DNA of 64,000 bases from Sphingomonas astaxanthinifaciens DSM 22298. GTDB lineage: Bacteria > Pseudomonadota > Alphaproteobacteria > Sphingomonadales > Sphingomonadaceae. Where the stretch lies: positions 558,001 to 622,000 of the forward strand of contig NZ_JONN01000001.1 in assembly GCF_000711715.1 (NCBI RefSeq), in the 5' to 3' direction. The position numbers and the translations under genes were made by a program. Numbering within the stretch: the stretch's first letter is position 1; each line of letters opens with the position of its first letter. A model generated the notes under the pieces. That model was not told the DNA's origin and did no database searches. It was given only the letters and a program-made list of their open reading frames with translations. Below, one piece after another: positions 8,106 through 15,794 of the stretch.

Positions 8106-9034
8106 GCGCGATGCTCCAGCAGCAGTTTCAGATGGGCGATGCAGCGCTCGAGATCGGCCTGCGCGCTCGGCAGCGCCTTTCGCAGGTTGAGGAAGCCGTG
8201 GATCGTGCCCGGGCACTCGAGATAGACCGTCTCGACCCCGGCCGCCGCGCAGGCCGCGGCATAGGCCCGGCCCTGGTCGCGGATCGGGTCGAGGCCCGCC
8301 GTCACCACGAGGGTCGGGGGCAGCCCGGCCTGGTCGATCGCCAGCGGATCGTAGCGCCAGTCCTTGGGGTCGGGCCGGTAGCAGCGGTCGAACCAGGCCA
8401 TGCTCTCGCGGCTGAGAAGGTAGTTCTCACCGAACAGGTCGAGGCTCGGATAATGGCGGGTCGGGTGGCCGGCCGGGTAGATCGCCCATTGCGCAAGCAC
8501 CGGCACCGCGGCCGGCGCGTCGCGGAGGGCGAGGGCGGTAACGATGGTGAAATTGCCGCCCGCGCTGTCGCCCGCGAGGACCAGCCCGGTCGCGCTCCGG
8601 CCGAGCTCGGCGGGGCTCCCGCCGATCCACCGCGCGGCGGCGATGGCATCCTCGACCCCGGCGGGGAAGGGGGCTTCCGGCGCCAGCGCATAGTCGACGC
8701 TGACCACCGGCAGATCGATCAGCCGGGCGATTTCGGCGCAGAGCGGCTCGTGCGTGTCGAGGTCGCCGATCACGAACCCGCCGCCATGATAGAAGACGAG
8801 GGCCGGCCCCGGTCCGCGCTCGGCCCGCGCGTCGTAAAGCCGCATCGGGCAGGGACCCCCGGCGATATCGCGGATCACCGCCAGCGCGCCGACTTCCGCA
8901 TCGAACAGCTTGCGGCTGGCATGCATCATCCCACGCGCGCCCTCGAGCCCGACATCGGCCGCGCGCTTGGCACCGGGACGATTGGTGATCTCGAGCAAAG
9001 CGGCGACGTCGGGACGGACGAAGGGAGCGGTCAT
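8102..9034 (-). CDS. Alpha/beta hydrolase, hormone-sensitive-lipase-type esterase
   Basis: A 310-residue serine esterase, probably cytoplasmic (no signal peptide). The oxyanion-hole motif HGGG is at residues 83-86; the nucleophile is Ser157 in GDSAGG; the Asp is in GLDPIRDQG and the His in GTIHGF. This is the HSL (family IV) arrangement acting on short-chain esters; the natural substrate is unknown. ATG 9034 directly precedes the conserved start; a longer in-frame extension crosses the repeat at 9050 and is rejected. It is coupled to rppH by an ATGA overlap. Confidence 0.9.
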   Translation of the reverse strand: MTAPFVRPDVAALLEITNRPGAKRAADVGLEGARGMMHASRKLFDAEVGALAVIRDIAGGPCPMRLYDARAERGPGPALVFYHGGGFVIGDLDTHEPLCAEIARLIDLPVVSVDYALAPEAPFPAGVEDAIAAARWIGGSPAELGRSATGLVLAGDSAGGNFTIVTALALRDAPAAVPVLAQWAIYPAGHPTRHYPSLDLFGENYLLSRESMAWFDRCYRPDPKDWRYDPLAIDQAGLPPTLVVTAGLDPIRDQGRAYAAACAAAGVETVYLECPGTIHGFLNLRKALPSAQADLERCIAHLKLLLEHRA

Positions 9035-9049
9035 GGACCCCCTACTATC

Positions 9050-9075
9050 GTCATGCTGAACTTGTTTCAGCATCC
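9050..9075. repeat. Palindromic repeat ('MLNLFQHP' type), left copy
   Basis: A 26-base element containing the imperfect palindrome ATGCTGAACTTGTTTCAGCAT. Its exact reverse complement occurs at 9415-9440. Read in frame it encodes MLNLFQHP, a peptide widely seen as a spurious product of dispersed alphaproteobacterial repeats. Confidence 0.8.
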
Positions 9076-9147
9076 ATCTAGCACCGCTCCCGGTCCGGAC
9101 TGAATTCCGGCACCGGGGGCGAGATCGTGCCAGTCCGGATTTTCGCT

Positions 9148-9414
9148 CTAGATGAGATTGACCTTCCACTGCCGATGCCAGCGCTTGAGCTGCTTTTCCC
9201 GGGCGATCGCCGCGATCATGTCGCCGCACATTTCGAAGCGAACTAGCCGCATGACCTTGTAACGGCTCACGAAACCGCCCGTGACGCCGTTTCGATGCTG
9301 CCACAGGCGCCCGGCGATATCGGAAGTGACGCCAATGTAGAGCGTTCCGCGCGGGGCGGTGGCGAGAATGTAGACGCAGGGTTGCCGTTCCACGACCTCA
9401 GCGTGCGCGGACAT
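9148..9414 (-). CDS. GIY-YIG nuclease family protein
   Basis: An 88-residue single-domain GIY-YIG protein. The motif appears as CVYILATAPRGTLYIGVTSDIAGRLWQH (residues 13-40), with the conserved Arg in GRLWQHR and the metal-binding Glu in AREKQLKRW (Glu73), so the catalytic set looks intact. Its ATG ends directly beside the right repeat (9415-9440), and the left repeat lies 72 bases beyond its stop. It has no operon partners. The cellular role of such stand-alone domains is unknown. Confidence 0.88.
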   Translation of the reverse strand: MSAHAEVVERQPCVYILATAPRGTLYIGVTSDIAGRLWQHRNGVTGGFVSRYKVMRLVRFEMCGDMIAAIAREKQLKRWHRQWKVNLI

Positions 9415-9440
9415 GGATGCTGAAACAAGTTCAGCATGAC
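9415..9440. repeat. Palindromic repeat ('MLNLFQHP' type), right copy
   Basis: The exact reverse complement of 9050-9075 over all 26 bases. Together the two copies bracket the GIY-YIG gene in a 391-base unit. Confidence 0.8.
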
Positions 9441-9512
9441 GGTGCGGAGAGGGTGACGCTCGCCAAGCAAGGCGCTAGAAGAGCGTTAACTCCTTTCTCT
9501 TGCAGGACTCCC

Positions 9513-11498
9513 ATGGCCACGGCCACCCATCTGCTCACCCCCGAAGAAGCGCACAGCGATGCGCCCCCCGAGAATGTCGTCGTCCGCTTCGCGGGCGATT
9601 CCGGCGACGGCATGCAGCTGACCGGCGGCCAGTTCACGCTCTCGACCGCGCTCGCGGGCAATGACCTTGCGACCTTCCCCGATTTCCCGGCCGAGATCCG
9701 TGCGCCGCAGGGGACGACCTTCGGCGTCTCGGCCTTCCAGATCAACTTCGGCTCGGCCTCGATCGAGACCGCCGGCGACCAGCCCGACGTGCTCGTCGCG
9801 ATGAACCCGGCGGCCTTGAAGGTGAACGTCGCGGCGCTTCGCGACGGCGGCATGATCATCGCCGACGAGGGCGAATTCTCGGCCCGCAACCTCGCCAAGG
9901 CGGGCTATGAGGTGAATCCGCTCGAGGACGGCAGCCTCGCGCGCTGGCAGCTGATCAAGTTCAACATCAGCCAGCTCACCCTCGATGCGGTGAAGCCCTT
10001 CGGCCTCGGCAACAAGGAGGCGCTGCGCTGCAAGAACATGTGGACGCTCGGCCTTGCGCTGTGGATGTTCGACCGTGACCGCGGACCGATCGTCGACTGG
10101 CTCAAGACCAAGTTCGCCAAGGCGCCGACGCTGGCCGAAGCCAATATCGCCGCGCTGAACGCCGGCCATGCCTATGGCGACACGATCGAGATGGGCGCGG
10201 CCTTCCGCCCCCATCATATCGACGCCGCGCCGGCCGAGCCCGGCCTCTACCGCACCGTCACCGGCGCCGAGGCGCTCGGCCTCGGGCTCGTCGCTGGCGC
10301 CCAGCTCGCCGACCTGCCGATGTTCTTCGGCGGCTATCCGATCACTCCGGCGAGCGCGCTGCTGCACCACCTGTCGCGCCTCAAGGAATATGGGATCACC
10401 ACCTTCCAGGCCGAGGACGAGATCGCGGCCATCTGCTCGGCGATCGGCGCCAGCTATGCCGGCAGCCTTGGCGTCACCTCGTCCTCGGGTCCGGGCATCG
10501 CGCTAAAGACCGAGGCGATGGGCCTTGCGATCATGACCGAGCTGCCGCTGGTCATCGTCAATTCGCAGCGCGGCGGGCCCTCGACCGGCCTTCCGACCAA
10601 GACCGAGCAGAGCGACCTCTATCAGGCGGTCTATGGCCGCAACGGTGATGCGCCCATGCCCGTCATCGCCGCCCGCTCGCCCGCCGACGCCTTCGACTGC
10701 GCGATCGAGGCGTGCCGCATCGCGGTCCGCTACATGACCCCGGTGATGCTGCTGACCGACGGCTATATCGCCAATGCCGCCGAGCCGTGGCGCGTGCCCG
10801 ACATGAGCGGCTACGAGCCCTTCCCGGTGACCCACGCGACCACCGAGGGCGCGCCGCGCGACGAGAATGGCAAGCTGCTGCCCTTCGCACGCGACGAGAA
10901 GCTCGCCCGGCCGTGGATCAAGCCGGGCACCCCCGGCCTCCTCCACCGCATCGGCGGGATCGAGAAGCGCCCCGGCACCGGCGACATCGACTATTCGCCC
11001 CAGGCCCATGCCGAGATGACCAAGCTGCGGCACGACAAGGTAGCCGGCATCGCCCGCGACATCCCGCGCCAGGAAGTCAGCCTCGGCCGCGCGGGCGCCC
11101 GCGTCGGCGTGGTCGGCTGGGGTTCGACCTTCGGCCCGATCCACCAGGCGGTGAAGCGGCTTCTCGACAAGGGCGAGGACGTCGCCCACGTCCACGTCCG
11201 CCACATCTGGCCGCTGCCTGAGAACCTTGGCGAGCTGCTCCACAGCTTCGACCGCGTGATCGTGCCCGAGATGAACGCCGGCCAGTTCAAGACCGTGCTT
11301 CGCGACCAGTATCTGGTCGACGCGAAGAGCGTCACCAAGATCAGCGGCCAGCCGTTCAAGATCGCCGAGATCGAAGCCGCCATCCGCGACGCGCTCGCCG
11401 GCTGCCCGCCGCGCGACCTCGGCGCGGACAGCACGCAGCTTCCCGAGGCCGACAGCGGCCACGACCCCGGCCACCCGCACGCCGCGGAAGTGCGCTGA
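9513..11498 (+). CDS. korA: 2-oxoacid:ferredoxin oxidoreductase, fused gamma-alpha subunit (KorA-like)
   Basis: Oxidative decarboxylation of a 2-oxoacid, probably 2-oxoglutarate, to the acyl-CoA with ferredoxin as electron acceptor. The 661-residue product has the N-terminal gamma domain (VVVRFAGDSGDGMQLTGGQF, residues about 21-40) fused to the alpha/pyrimidine domain (FFGGYPITPASALLHHL, then FQAEDEIAAICSAIGASYAG, GLPTKTEQSDL) and the transketolase C-terminal-like domain (GVVGWGSTFGPIHQA). This fused form is the KorA of oxygen-tolerant bacterial enzymes. ATG 9513 follows TTGCAGGACTCCC. The operon continues with a tiny ORF and korB. Confidence 0.9.
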   Translation: MATATHLLTPEEAHSDAPPENVVVRFAGDSGDGMQLTGGQFTLSTALAGNDLATFPDFPAEIRAPQGTTFGVSAFQINFGSASIETAGDQPDVLVAMNPAALKVNVAALRDGGMIIADEGEFSARNLAKAGYEVNPLEDGSLARWQLIKFNISQLTLDAVKPFGLGNKEALRCKNMWTLGLALWMFDRDRGPIVDWLKTKFAKAPTLAEANIAALNAGHAYGDTIEMGAAFRPHHIDAAPAEPGLYRTVTGAEALGLGLVAGAQLADLPMFFGGYPITPASALLHHLSRLKEYGITTFQAEDEIAAICSAIGASYAGSLGVTSSSGPGIALKTEAMGLAIMTELPLVIVNSQRGGPSTGLPTKTEQSDLYQAVYGRNGDAPMPVIAARSPADAFDCAIEACRIAVRYMTPVMLLTDGYIANAAEPWRVPDMSGYEPFPVTHATTEGAPRDENGKLLPFARDEKLARPWIKPGTPGLLHRIGGIEKRPGTGDIDYSPQAHAEMTKLRHDKVAGIARDIPRQEVSLGRAGARVGVVGWGSTFGPIHQAVKRLLDKGEDVAHVHVRHIWPLPENLGELLHSFDRVIVPEMNAGQFKTVLRDQYLVDAKSVTKISGQPFKIAEIEAAIRDALAGCPPRDLGADSTQLPEADSGHDPGHPHAAEVR

Positions 11499-11578
11499 TG
11501 AAGCCGCTCCACCCCGGCGCCCTGATCGCGATGCTGATCGTGACCCTGGGGCTCGTCTACATCCTGCTTTGGCGCTGA
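11498..11578 (+). CDS. 26-residue single-span membrane peptide between korA and korB
   Basis: A short gene overlapping the korA stop by one base (TGATG) and ending 4 bases before korB. The product starts MKPLHPG and continues as one hydrophobic helix (ALIAMLIVTLGLVYILLW) ending in Arg, a compact tail-in or tail-out membrane peptide. Tight coupling on both sides argues that it is translated with the oxidoreductase. I do not recognise a family. It could dock the enzyme or its ferredoxin partner to the membrane, but this is inference. Confidence 0.65.
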   Translation: MKPLHPGALIAMLIVTLGLVYILLWR

Positions 11579-11582
11579 GACC

Positions 11583-12602
11583 ATGAACGACCTGACCCCG
11601 ATCGAGAAGACCACCGCCAAGGACTGGGCGAGCGACCAGGAGGTCCGCTGGTGCCCGGGCTGCGGCGATTATGCGGTGCTGAAGGCCGTGCAGCGGACCA
11701 TGCCCGACCTCGGCGTCGCGCGCGAAAAGACCGTGTTCGTCTCCGGCATCGGCTGCTCGAGCCGCTTTCCTTATTACATGGAGACCTACGGCTTCCACAC
11801 CATCCACGGCCGCGCGCCGGCGGTGGCGACGGGGGTCAAGCTCGCCAATCCCGAGCTCGACGTGTGGATCATCACCGGCGACGGCGACGCATTGAGCATC
11901 GGCGGCAACCACACGATGCATCTGCTGCGCCGCAACCTCAATTGCCAGCTGCTGCTGTTCAACAACGAGATCTACGGCCTCACCAAGGGCCAGTATTCGC
12001 CGACCAGCCAGGTCGGGACGCGCAGCCCCTCGACCCCGTTCGGCTCGGTCGACCGGCCGACGCGCCCCTGCGCCTTTGCATTGGGCGCCGGCGCCCGCTT
12101 CGTCGCGCGCGGGATCGACGTCCACAAGAATTTGCCCGACGTCCTCAAGGCCGCGCACGCCCACCAGGGCGCGGCCTTCGTCGAGATCTTCCAGAATTGC
12201 GTCGTCTACAATGACGACGTCTTCGCGCCCTTCACCGCGCGCGAGCATGCCGCCGACATGCAGCTGTGGCTCAAACACGGCGAGAAGATGCTGTTCGCCA
12301 ACGGCGCCAAGGGCATCGCGCTCGACGTCGACAAGCTGCGGCTGAAGGTGGTCGACGGCGACGATCCGGCGGTCCTCGTCCACAATGTGAAGAACCGCGG
12401 TATCGCCCACATGCTGATCGAGATGCCGCCGGTCGGTTATCCGGTGGCCTTGGGCGTCCTCTACGACGATCCCGCCGCCACCTTCGAGGCCGCGGTCCAC
12501 CAGCAGAACGAGACCGTCGCCGCCGGCAAGAAGCCCGACCTCCAGGCGCTGGTCGCCAAGGGGCAGAGCTGGATGGTCGAGAAGGAGCCGCGGGCCGAGT
12601 AA
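11583..12602 (+). CDS. korB: 2-oxoacid:ferredoxin oxidoreductase beta subunit (KorB-like)
   Basis: A 339-residue TPP and [4Fe-4S] subunit pairing with KorA. Cys24 and Cys27 (RWCPGCGDY), Cys58 (GIGCSSR) and a Cys in FQNCVVYNDD provide the cluster ligands; the TPP/Mg motif is ITGDGDALSIGGNH (about residues 97-110) with NNEIYGLTKGQYSPTS after it. These are standard for KorB. It is preceded by the 26-residue membrane peptide gene. Presence in a probable aerobe implies either an oxygen-tolerant enzyme feeding ferredoxin-dependent reactions or a reductive carboxylation role. Confidence 0.92.
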   Translation: MNDLTPIEKTTAKDWASDQEVRWCPGCGDYAVLKAVQRTMPDLGVAREKTVFVSGIGCSSRFPYYMETYGFHTIHGRAPAVATGVKLANPELDVWIITGDGDALSIGGNHTMHLLRRNLNCQLLLFNNEIYGLTKGQYSPTSQVGTRSPSTPFGSVDRPTRPCAFALGAGARFVARGIDVHKNLPDVLKAAHAHQGAAFVEIFQNCVVYNDDVFAPFTAREHAADMQLWLKHGEKMLFANGAKGIALDVDKLRLKVVDGDDPAVLVHNVKNRGIAHMLIEMPPVGYPVALGVLYDDPAATFEAAVHQQNETVAAGKKPDLQALVAKGQSWMVEKEPRAE

Positions 12603-12604
12603 TC

Positions 12605-12685
12605 GGCGTTTCCCCGGTCGAAGGCCGGGGTCCAAATCATCCCGAAAATCGTGCATTGGCCTCCGGCCTGCGCCGGAGCGAGCAC
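12605..12685. repeat. Repeat pair with GC-rich hairpins
   Basis: Two short hairpins in tandem: CCCCGGTCGAAGGCCGGGG (about 12611-12629) and CTCCGGCCTGCGCCGGAG (about 12661-12678). They fill the korB to methyltransferase-like gap and resemble the 'GGCCTGCGCCGG' arms at 31480-31552. Confidence 0.6.
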
Positions 12686-12687
12686 CC

Positions 12688-13353
12688 ATGATCCCCCGTA
12701 CCCTCGTCGCCACCGCCCAGATCCCCAACGGACCCGAGATGCGGCTCTACAGCCGCGGCGCGGACCACATGATCCTGCTCGAGCGCGACGAGCTCATGTC
12801 GACCCGGATGAGCGGGTCGGAGGAGGCGCTTGCCACCCTCACCGCCGAGCGCCTCGGCACGGTCAAGGGGCAGCGCTGGCTGATCGGCGGCTATGGCATG
12901 GGCTTCACCTTGCGCGCCGCGCTCCGCGTCCTGCCGCGCGATGCCGAGGTCGTGGTCGCCGAGCTGGTGCCCGAGATCATCGACTGGGCGAAGGGCCCGA
13001 TGGCCGGCCTGACCGCGGGTTGCCTCGAGGATCCGCGCGTCCGGATCGTCAACGGCGACGTGGCCGGCGAGATCGCCAGGGGCGACTGGGACGCGATCCT
13101 GCTCGATGTCGACAACGGCCCCGATGCGTTGGTGCGCGCGCAGAACCAGTGGCTCTACGAGCCGGGCGGCCTCGCCGTCGCTCGCACCGCCATCCGTCGC
13201 GGCGGGCTCCTCGCCATCTGGTCCGCGGGCGCCGATCCGCGCTTCACCAAGACCCTCCAGTCGGCCGGCTTCCGGGTCGACGAGCAGGTCGTCGCCGCCC
13301 GCCACAACGGCAAGGGCCCGCGCCACACCATCTGGTTCGCTTCGCCCCGCTAG
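12688..13353 (+). CDS. Spermidine synthase-like / SAM-methyltransferase-fold protein
   Basis: A 221-residue cytoplasmic protein of the spermidine-synthase-like superfamily. The nucleotide-binding glycine loop is RWLIGGYGMGFTLRAAL, followed by VVVAELVPEIIDWAKGPM (acidic loop binding the adenosyl moiety) and ILLDVDNGPDALVRAQNQWLY, where DVDNGP matches the family's active-site strand. No aminopropyltransferase-specific gatekeeper pattern is obvious. It lies one base from the next gene (TAGTG). The substrate is unknown. Confidence 0.75.
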   Translation: MIPRTLVATAQIPNGPEMRLYSRGADHMILLERDELMSTRMSGSEEALATLTAERLGTVKGQRWLIGGYGMGFTLRAALRVLPRDAEVVVAELVPEIIDWAKGPMAGLTAGCLEDPRVRIVNGDVAGEIARGDWDAILLDVDNGPDALVRAQNQWLYEPGGLAVARTAIRRGGLLAIWSAGADPRFTKTLQSAGFRVDEQVVAARHNGKGPRHTIWFASPR

Positions 13354-14315
13354 TGGACAATCTCACCCACAGCCTTGCCGGCGGATTGCTCGGGCAGATG
13401 GGCCTCAAGCGCGCCAGCCGCTTCGGCCTCCTAGGCTGCATCCTCGGCGCCAACGCCCCCGACATCGACGTCTTCGCGCCGCTGATCCTGCCGGTCGACA
13501 ACATCGCCTTTCACCGCGGGCCGACCCATGCGCTGCTCGCCATTCCGGTCATGGCCGGAGCGACCGTCGCCTTGCTCTGGCTGCTCGACCGGCTGTGGCG
13601 GAAGCCCGGGACCGACCCTTTTCGCGCCGGGCCCCTGTTCCTCGCGGTACTGATCGCCACCGCCAGCCATCCCTTCCTCGACTGGCTGACGACCTATGCG
13701 GTCAATCTCTATCTGCCGTTCGACCGTGGCTGGTACTCGGGCAACGCCATCTTCATCATCGACCTCGTCTACTGGATCCTGCTGGTCGGCGGGATCGTCC
13801 TGTCGTCGCGGCGCTGGCGGCGCGGGCAGGCGCACCCTGGCCGCCCGGCGATCGTCGCCGGCCTCCTCATGGCGCTCTACATCGCCGGCAACCTGTGGTG
13901 GAGCGCGCGGGCCGAGCGCCTCACCGCCGAGGCGCTCCGCCGACGCGGGATCGAGCCCGAACTCATCGTCGCCAGTCCGCCGCCGATCGCCTTCTGGGAG
14001 CGGACCATGGCGTGGCGCAGCGCGAGCGCGTGGGGCGGGGGCACCTTCGGCCCCGACGGTCTCCTCCTCGATCCCGCCGAGATGCCGCTCGGCCTCGACG
14101 ATCCGGTCTTCCTGAAGGCGAAGGACGAGCGTCGCGACGTCCGTTCCTTCCTCTACTGGTCGCGGATGCCGATCGTCGTCCGGCAGTCGGGCCGGCCCTT
14201 CCTCACCGACCAGCGTTACTATCGCGCCTTCGAGGACGACCGTGTGCCCGCCGCGATCCGGTCGCGGGCGCCCGCCAGCTTCATGGTCCCGCTCGATACC
14301 CCATCAAAGCCATAG
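13353..14315 (+). CDS. Membrane-bound metal-dependent hydrolase (YbcI/DUF457 family)
   Basis: A 320-residue membrane protein. The GTG at 13353 opens with MDNLTHSLAGGLLGQ, the family's conserved N-terminus with a metal-type His; HRGPTHALLAIP and ATASHPFLDWLTTY supply the other His/Asp signatures. About four to five membrane segments occupy residues 60-190, and a soluble C-terminal half follows (KDERRDVRSFLYWSRMP). The start overlaps the previous stop by one base. The reaction is unknown; relatives are annotated as inner-membrane metal-dependent hydrolases. Confidence 0.85.
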   Translation: MDNLTHSLAGGLLGQMGLKRASRFGLLGCILGANAPDIDVFAPLILPVDNIAFHRGPTHALLAIPVMAGATVALLWLLDRLWRKPGTDPFRAGPLFLAVLIATASHPFLDWLTTYAVNLYLPFDRGWYSGNAIFIIDLVYWILLVGGIVLSSRRWRRGQAHPGRPAIVAGLLMALYIAGNLWWSARAERLTAEALRRRGIEPELIVASPPPIAFWERTMAWRSASAWGGGTFGPDGLLLDPAEMPLGLDDPVFLKAKDERRDVRSFLYWSRMPIVVRQSGRPFLTDQRYYRAFEDDRVPAAIRSRAPASFMVPLDTPSKP

Positions 14316-14348
14316 TGACCTTCGGCCGGCATCCGCGTTCAAGCGGGC

Positions 14349-15701
14349 ATGGCTTCCCCCCAACTCGTCTGGTTCCGGCAGGACCTTCGCACCCACGACC
14401 ATCTCGCGCTCACTGCCGCCGCCGAGCGCGGGCCTGTGGTCGGGCTCTACGTCCTCGACGACGAGACTCCCGGCGAATGGAAGCCCGGCGGCGCCTCGCG
14501 CTGGTGGCTTCACCACAGCCTCGCATCGCTCGCCGCCGAGCTGAAGGAGCGCGGGTCGGTCCTCATCCTCCGCCGCGGCCGCGCGTCGAGGGTCGTGCCC
14601 GAGGTTGCGAAGGAGATTGGCGCCGGGGCGATCCATGCCAATCGCCATTATGAGCCCTGGTGGCGCGAAGCCGAGTGCGAGCATGGCGACTTCGTCATCC
14701 TCCACGACGGCGACGTCCTTCACGAGCCCGATGCCATCCGCTCGGGCAGCGGCAAGCCGTTCAAGATCTATGGGCCCTTCTACCGCGCGCTCCATGCCCA
14801 TTTCCCGCCAGCGCCGCCGCTGCCCGCGCCGAAGCTCGAGAAGCCGGCCAAGCTCCCCGCCAGCGATGAACTCGACGACTGGAACCTCCTTCCGACCAAG
14901 CCCGACTGGGCCGGCGGATTTTCCGACTGGGAGCCGGGCGCGGCCGGCGCGGCGAAGCAGCTGAAGCGCTTTGTCGAGCATGCCGGCGATTACGGGAGGG
15001 AACGCGACCTTCCCGCGGTCGATGCGACCAGCCGCCTTTCGCCCCACCTTCACCACGGCGAGATCACCCCGCGGCAGGTGTGGCATGCGCTCGGCCGCAA
15101 GGGCGGGGACAAGTTCCACCGCGAGCTCGCCTGGCGCGACTTCAGCCGGTCGATGACGCTCGCCGATCCCGACATCGGGTCGAAGTCGCAGCGTCCGCTC
15201 GGCCTCAGGACGCGCCACGGCAAGGCCGCCGACGCCGATTTCGAGGCGTGGACCAAGGGCCGAACCGGCTATCCGCTGGTCGATGCGGGCATGCGCCAAT
15301 TGTGGGTCAGCGGCTGGATGCACAATCGCGCGCGGCTGGTCACGTCGAGCTTCCTCGTGAAGCACCTGCTGATCGACTGGTGGCGCGGCGCGCAATGGTT
15401 CTGGGACACGTTGGTCGATGCCGATTATGCCAACAACAGCCAGAACTGGCAGTGGATCGCGGGGACCGGCTTCGACAGCCAGCCCTTCTACCGGATCATG
15501 GCCCCGCTCGCGCAGAGCGAGAAGTTCGATGCCGCCGACTATATCCGGCAGTGGGTGCCCGAGCTTGCCCACCTGTCCGATGCCGACATCCACGATCCCT
15601 GGGGTCGGGGCAAGGCGCCGAAGGACTATCCCGAGCCGCTGATTGGCCACAAGGAAGCGCGCGAACGCGCGCTGGCGGCGTTCAAGGCGCGCAGCTCCTA
15701 G
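14349..15701 (+). CDS. phrB: Deoxyribodipyrimidine photolyase
   Basis: Light-driven repair of cyclobutane pyrimidine dimers. The 450-residue length is typical. The N-terminal alpha/beta antenna domain starts LVWFRQDLRTHDHLAL. The FAD domain shows TSRLSPHLHHGEITPRQVW, RELAWRDFSRSM, GYPLVDAGMRQLWVSGWMHNRARLVTSSFLVKHLLIDWW and DADYANNSQNWQWIAGTG, which carry the FAD contacts and the tryptophan electron-transfer chain of class I photolyases. It is monocistronic, with an inverted repeat 10 bases after the stop. Confidence 0.94.
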   Translation: MASPQLVWFRQDLRTHDHLALTAAAERGPVVGLYVLDDETPGEWKPGGASRWWLHHSLASLAAELKERGSVLILRRGRASRVVPEVAKEIGAGAIHANRHYEPWWREAECEHGDFVILHDGDVLHEPDAIRSGSGKPFKIYGPFYRALHAHFPPAPPLPAPKLEKPAKLPASDELDDWNLLPTKPDWAGGFSDWEPGAAGAAKQLKRFVEHAGDYGRERDLPAVDATSRLSPHLHHGEITPRQVWHALGRKGGDKFHRELAWRDFSRSMTLADPDIGSKSQRPLGLRTRHGKAADADFEAWTKGRTGYPLVDAGMRQLWVSGWMHNRARLVTSSFLVKHLLIDWWRGAQWFWDTLVDADYANNSQNWQWIAGTGFDSQPFYRIMAPLAQSEKFDAADYIRQWVPELAHLSDADIHDPWGRGKAPKDYPEPLIGHKEARERALAAFKARSS

Positions 15702-15710
15702 CGCCATCGT

Positions 15711-15775
15711 CGTTCGCCCTGAGCGAAGTCGAAGGGCCCCGGCACCACGCGCTTCGACTTCGCTCAGCACGAACG
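15711..15775. repeat. Inverted repeat, 'CCTGAGCGAAGTCGAAGG' type
   Basis: Arms CGTTCGCCCTGAGCGAAGTC... (15711-15737) and ...ACTTCGCTCAGCACGAACG (15751-15775) face each other across 13 bases. The same element occurs at 35358-35437 and 44283-44348, each time just after a stop codon. Confidence 0.8.
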
Positions 15776-15794
15776 AGTTGAACAGGAGCGTGGC

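Noticed and set aside
10503..12728. A 741-codon open frame on the minus strand over korA-korB
   Set aside because: Mirror of korA/korB; low-complexity Arg/Gly/Asp-rich translation without domains.
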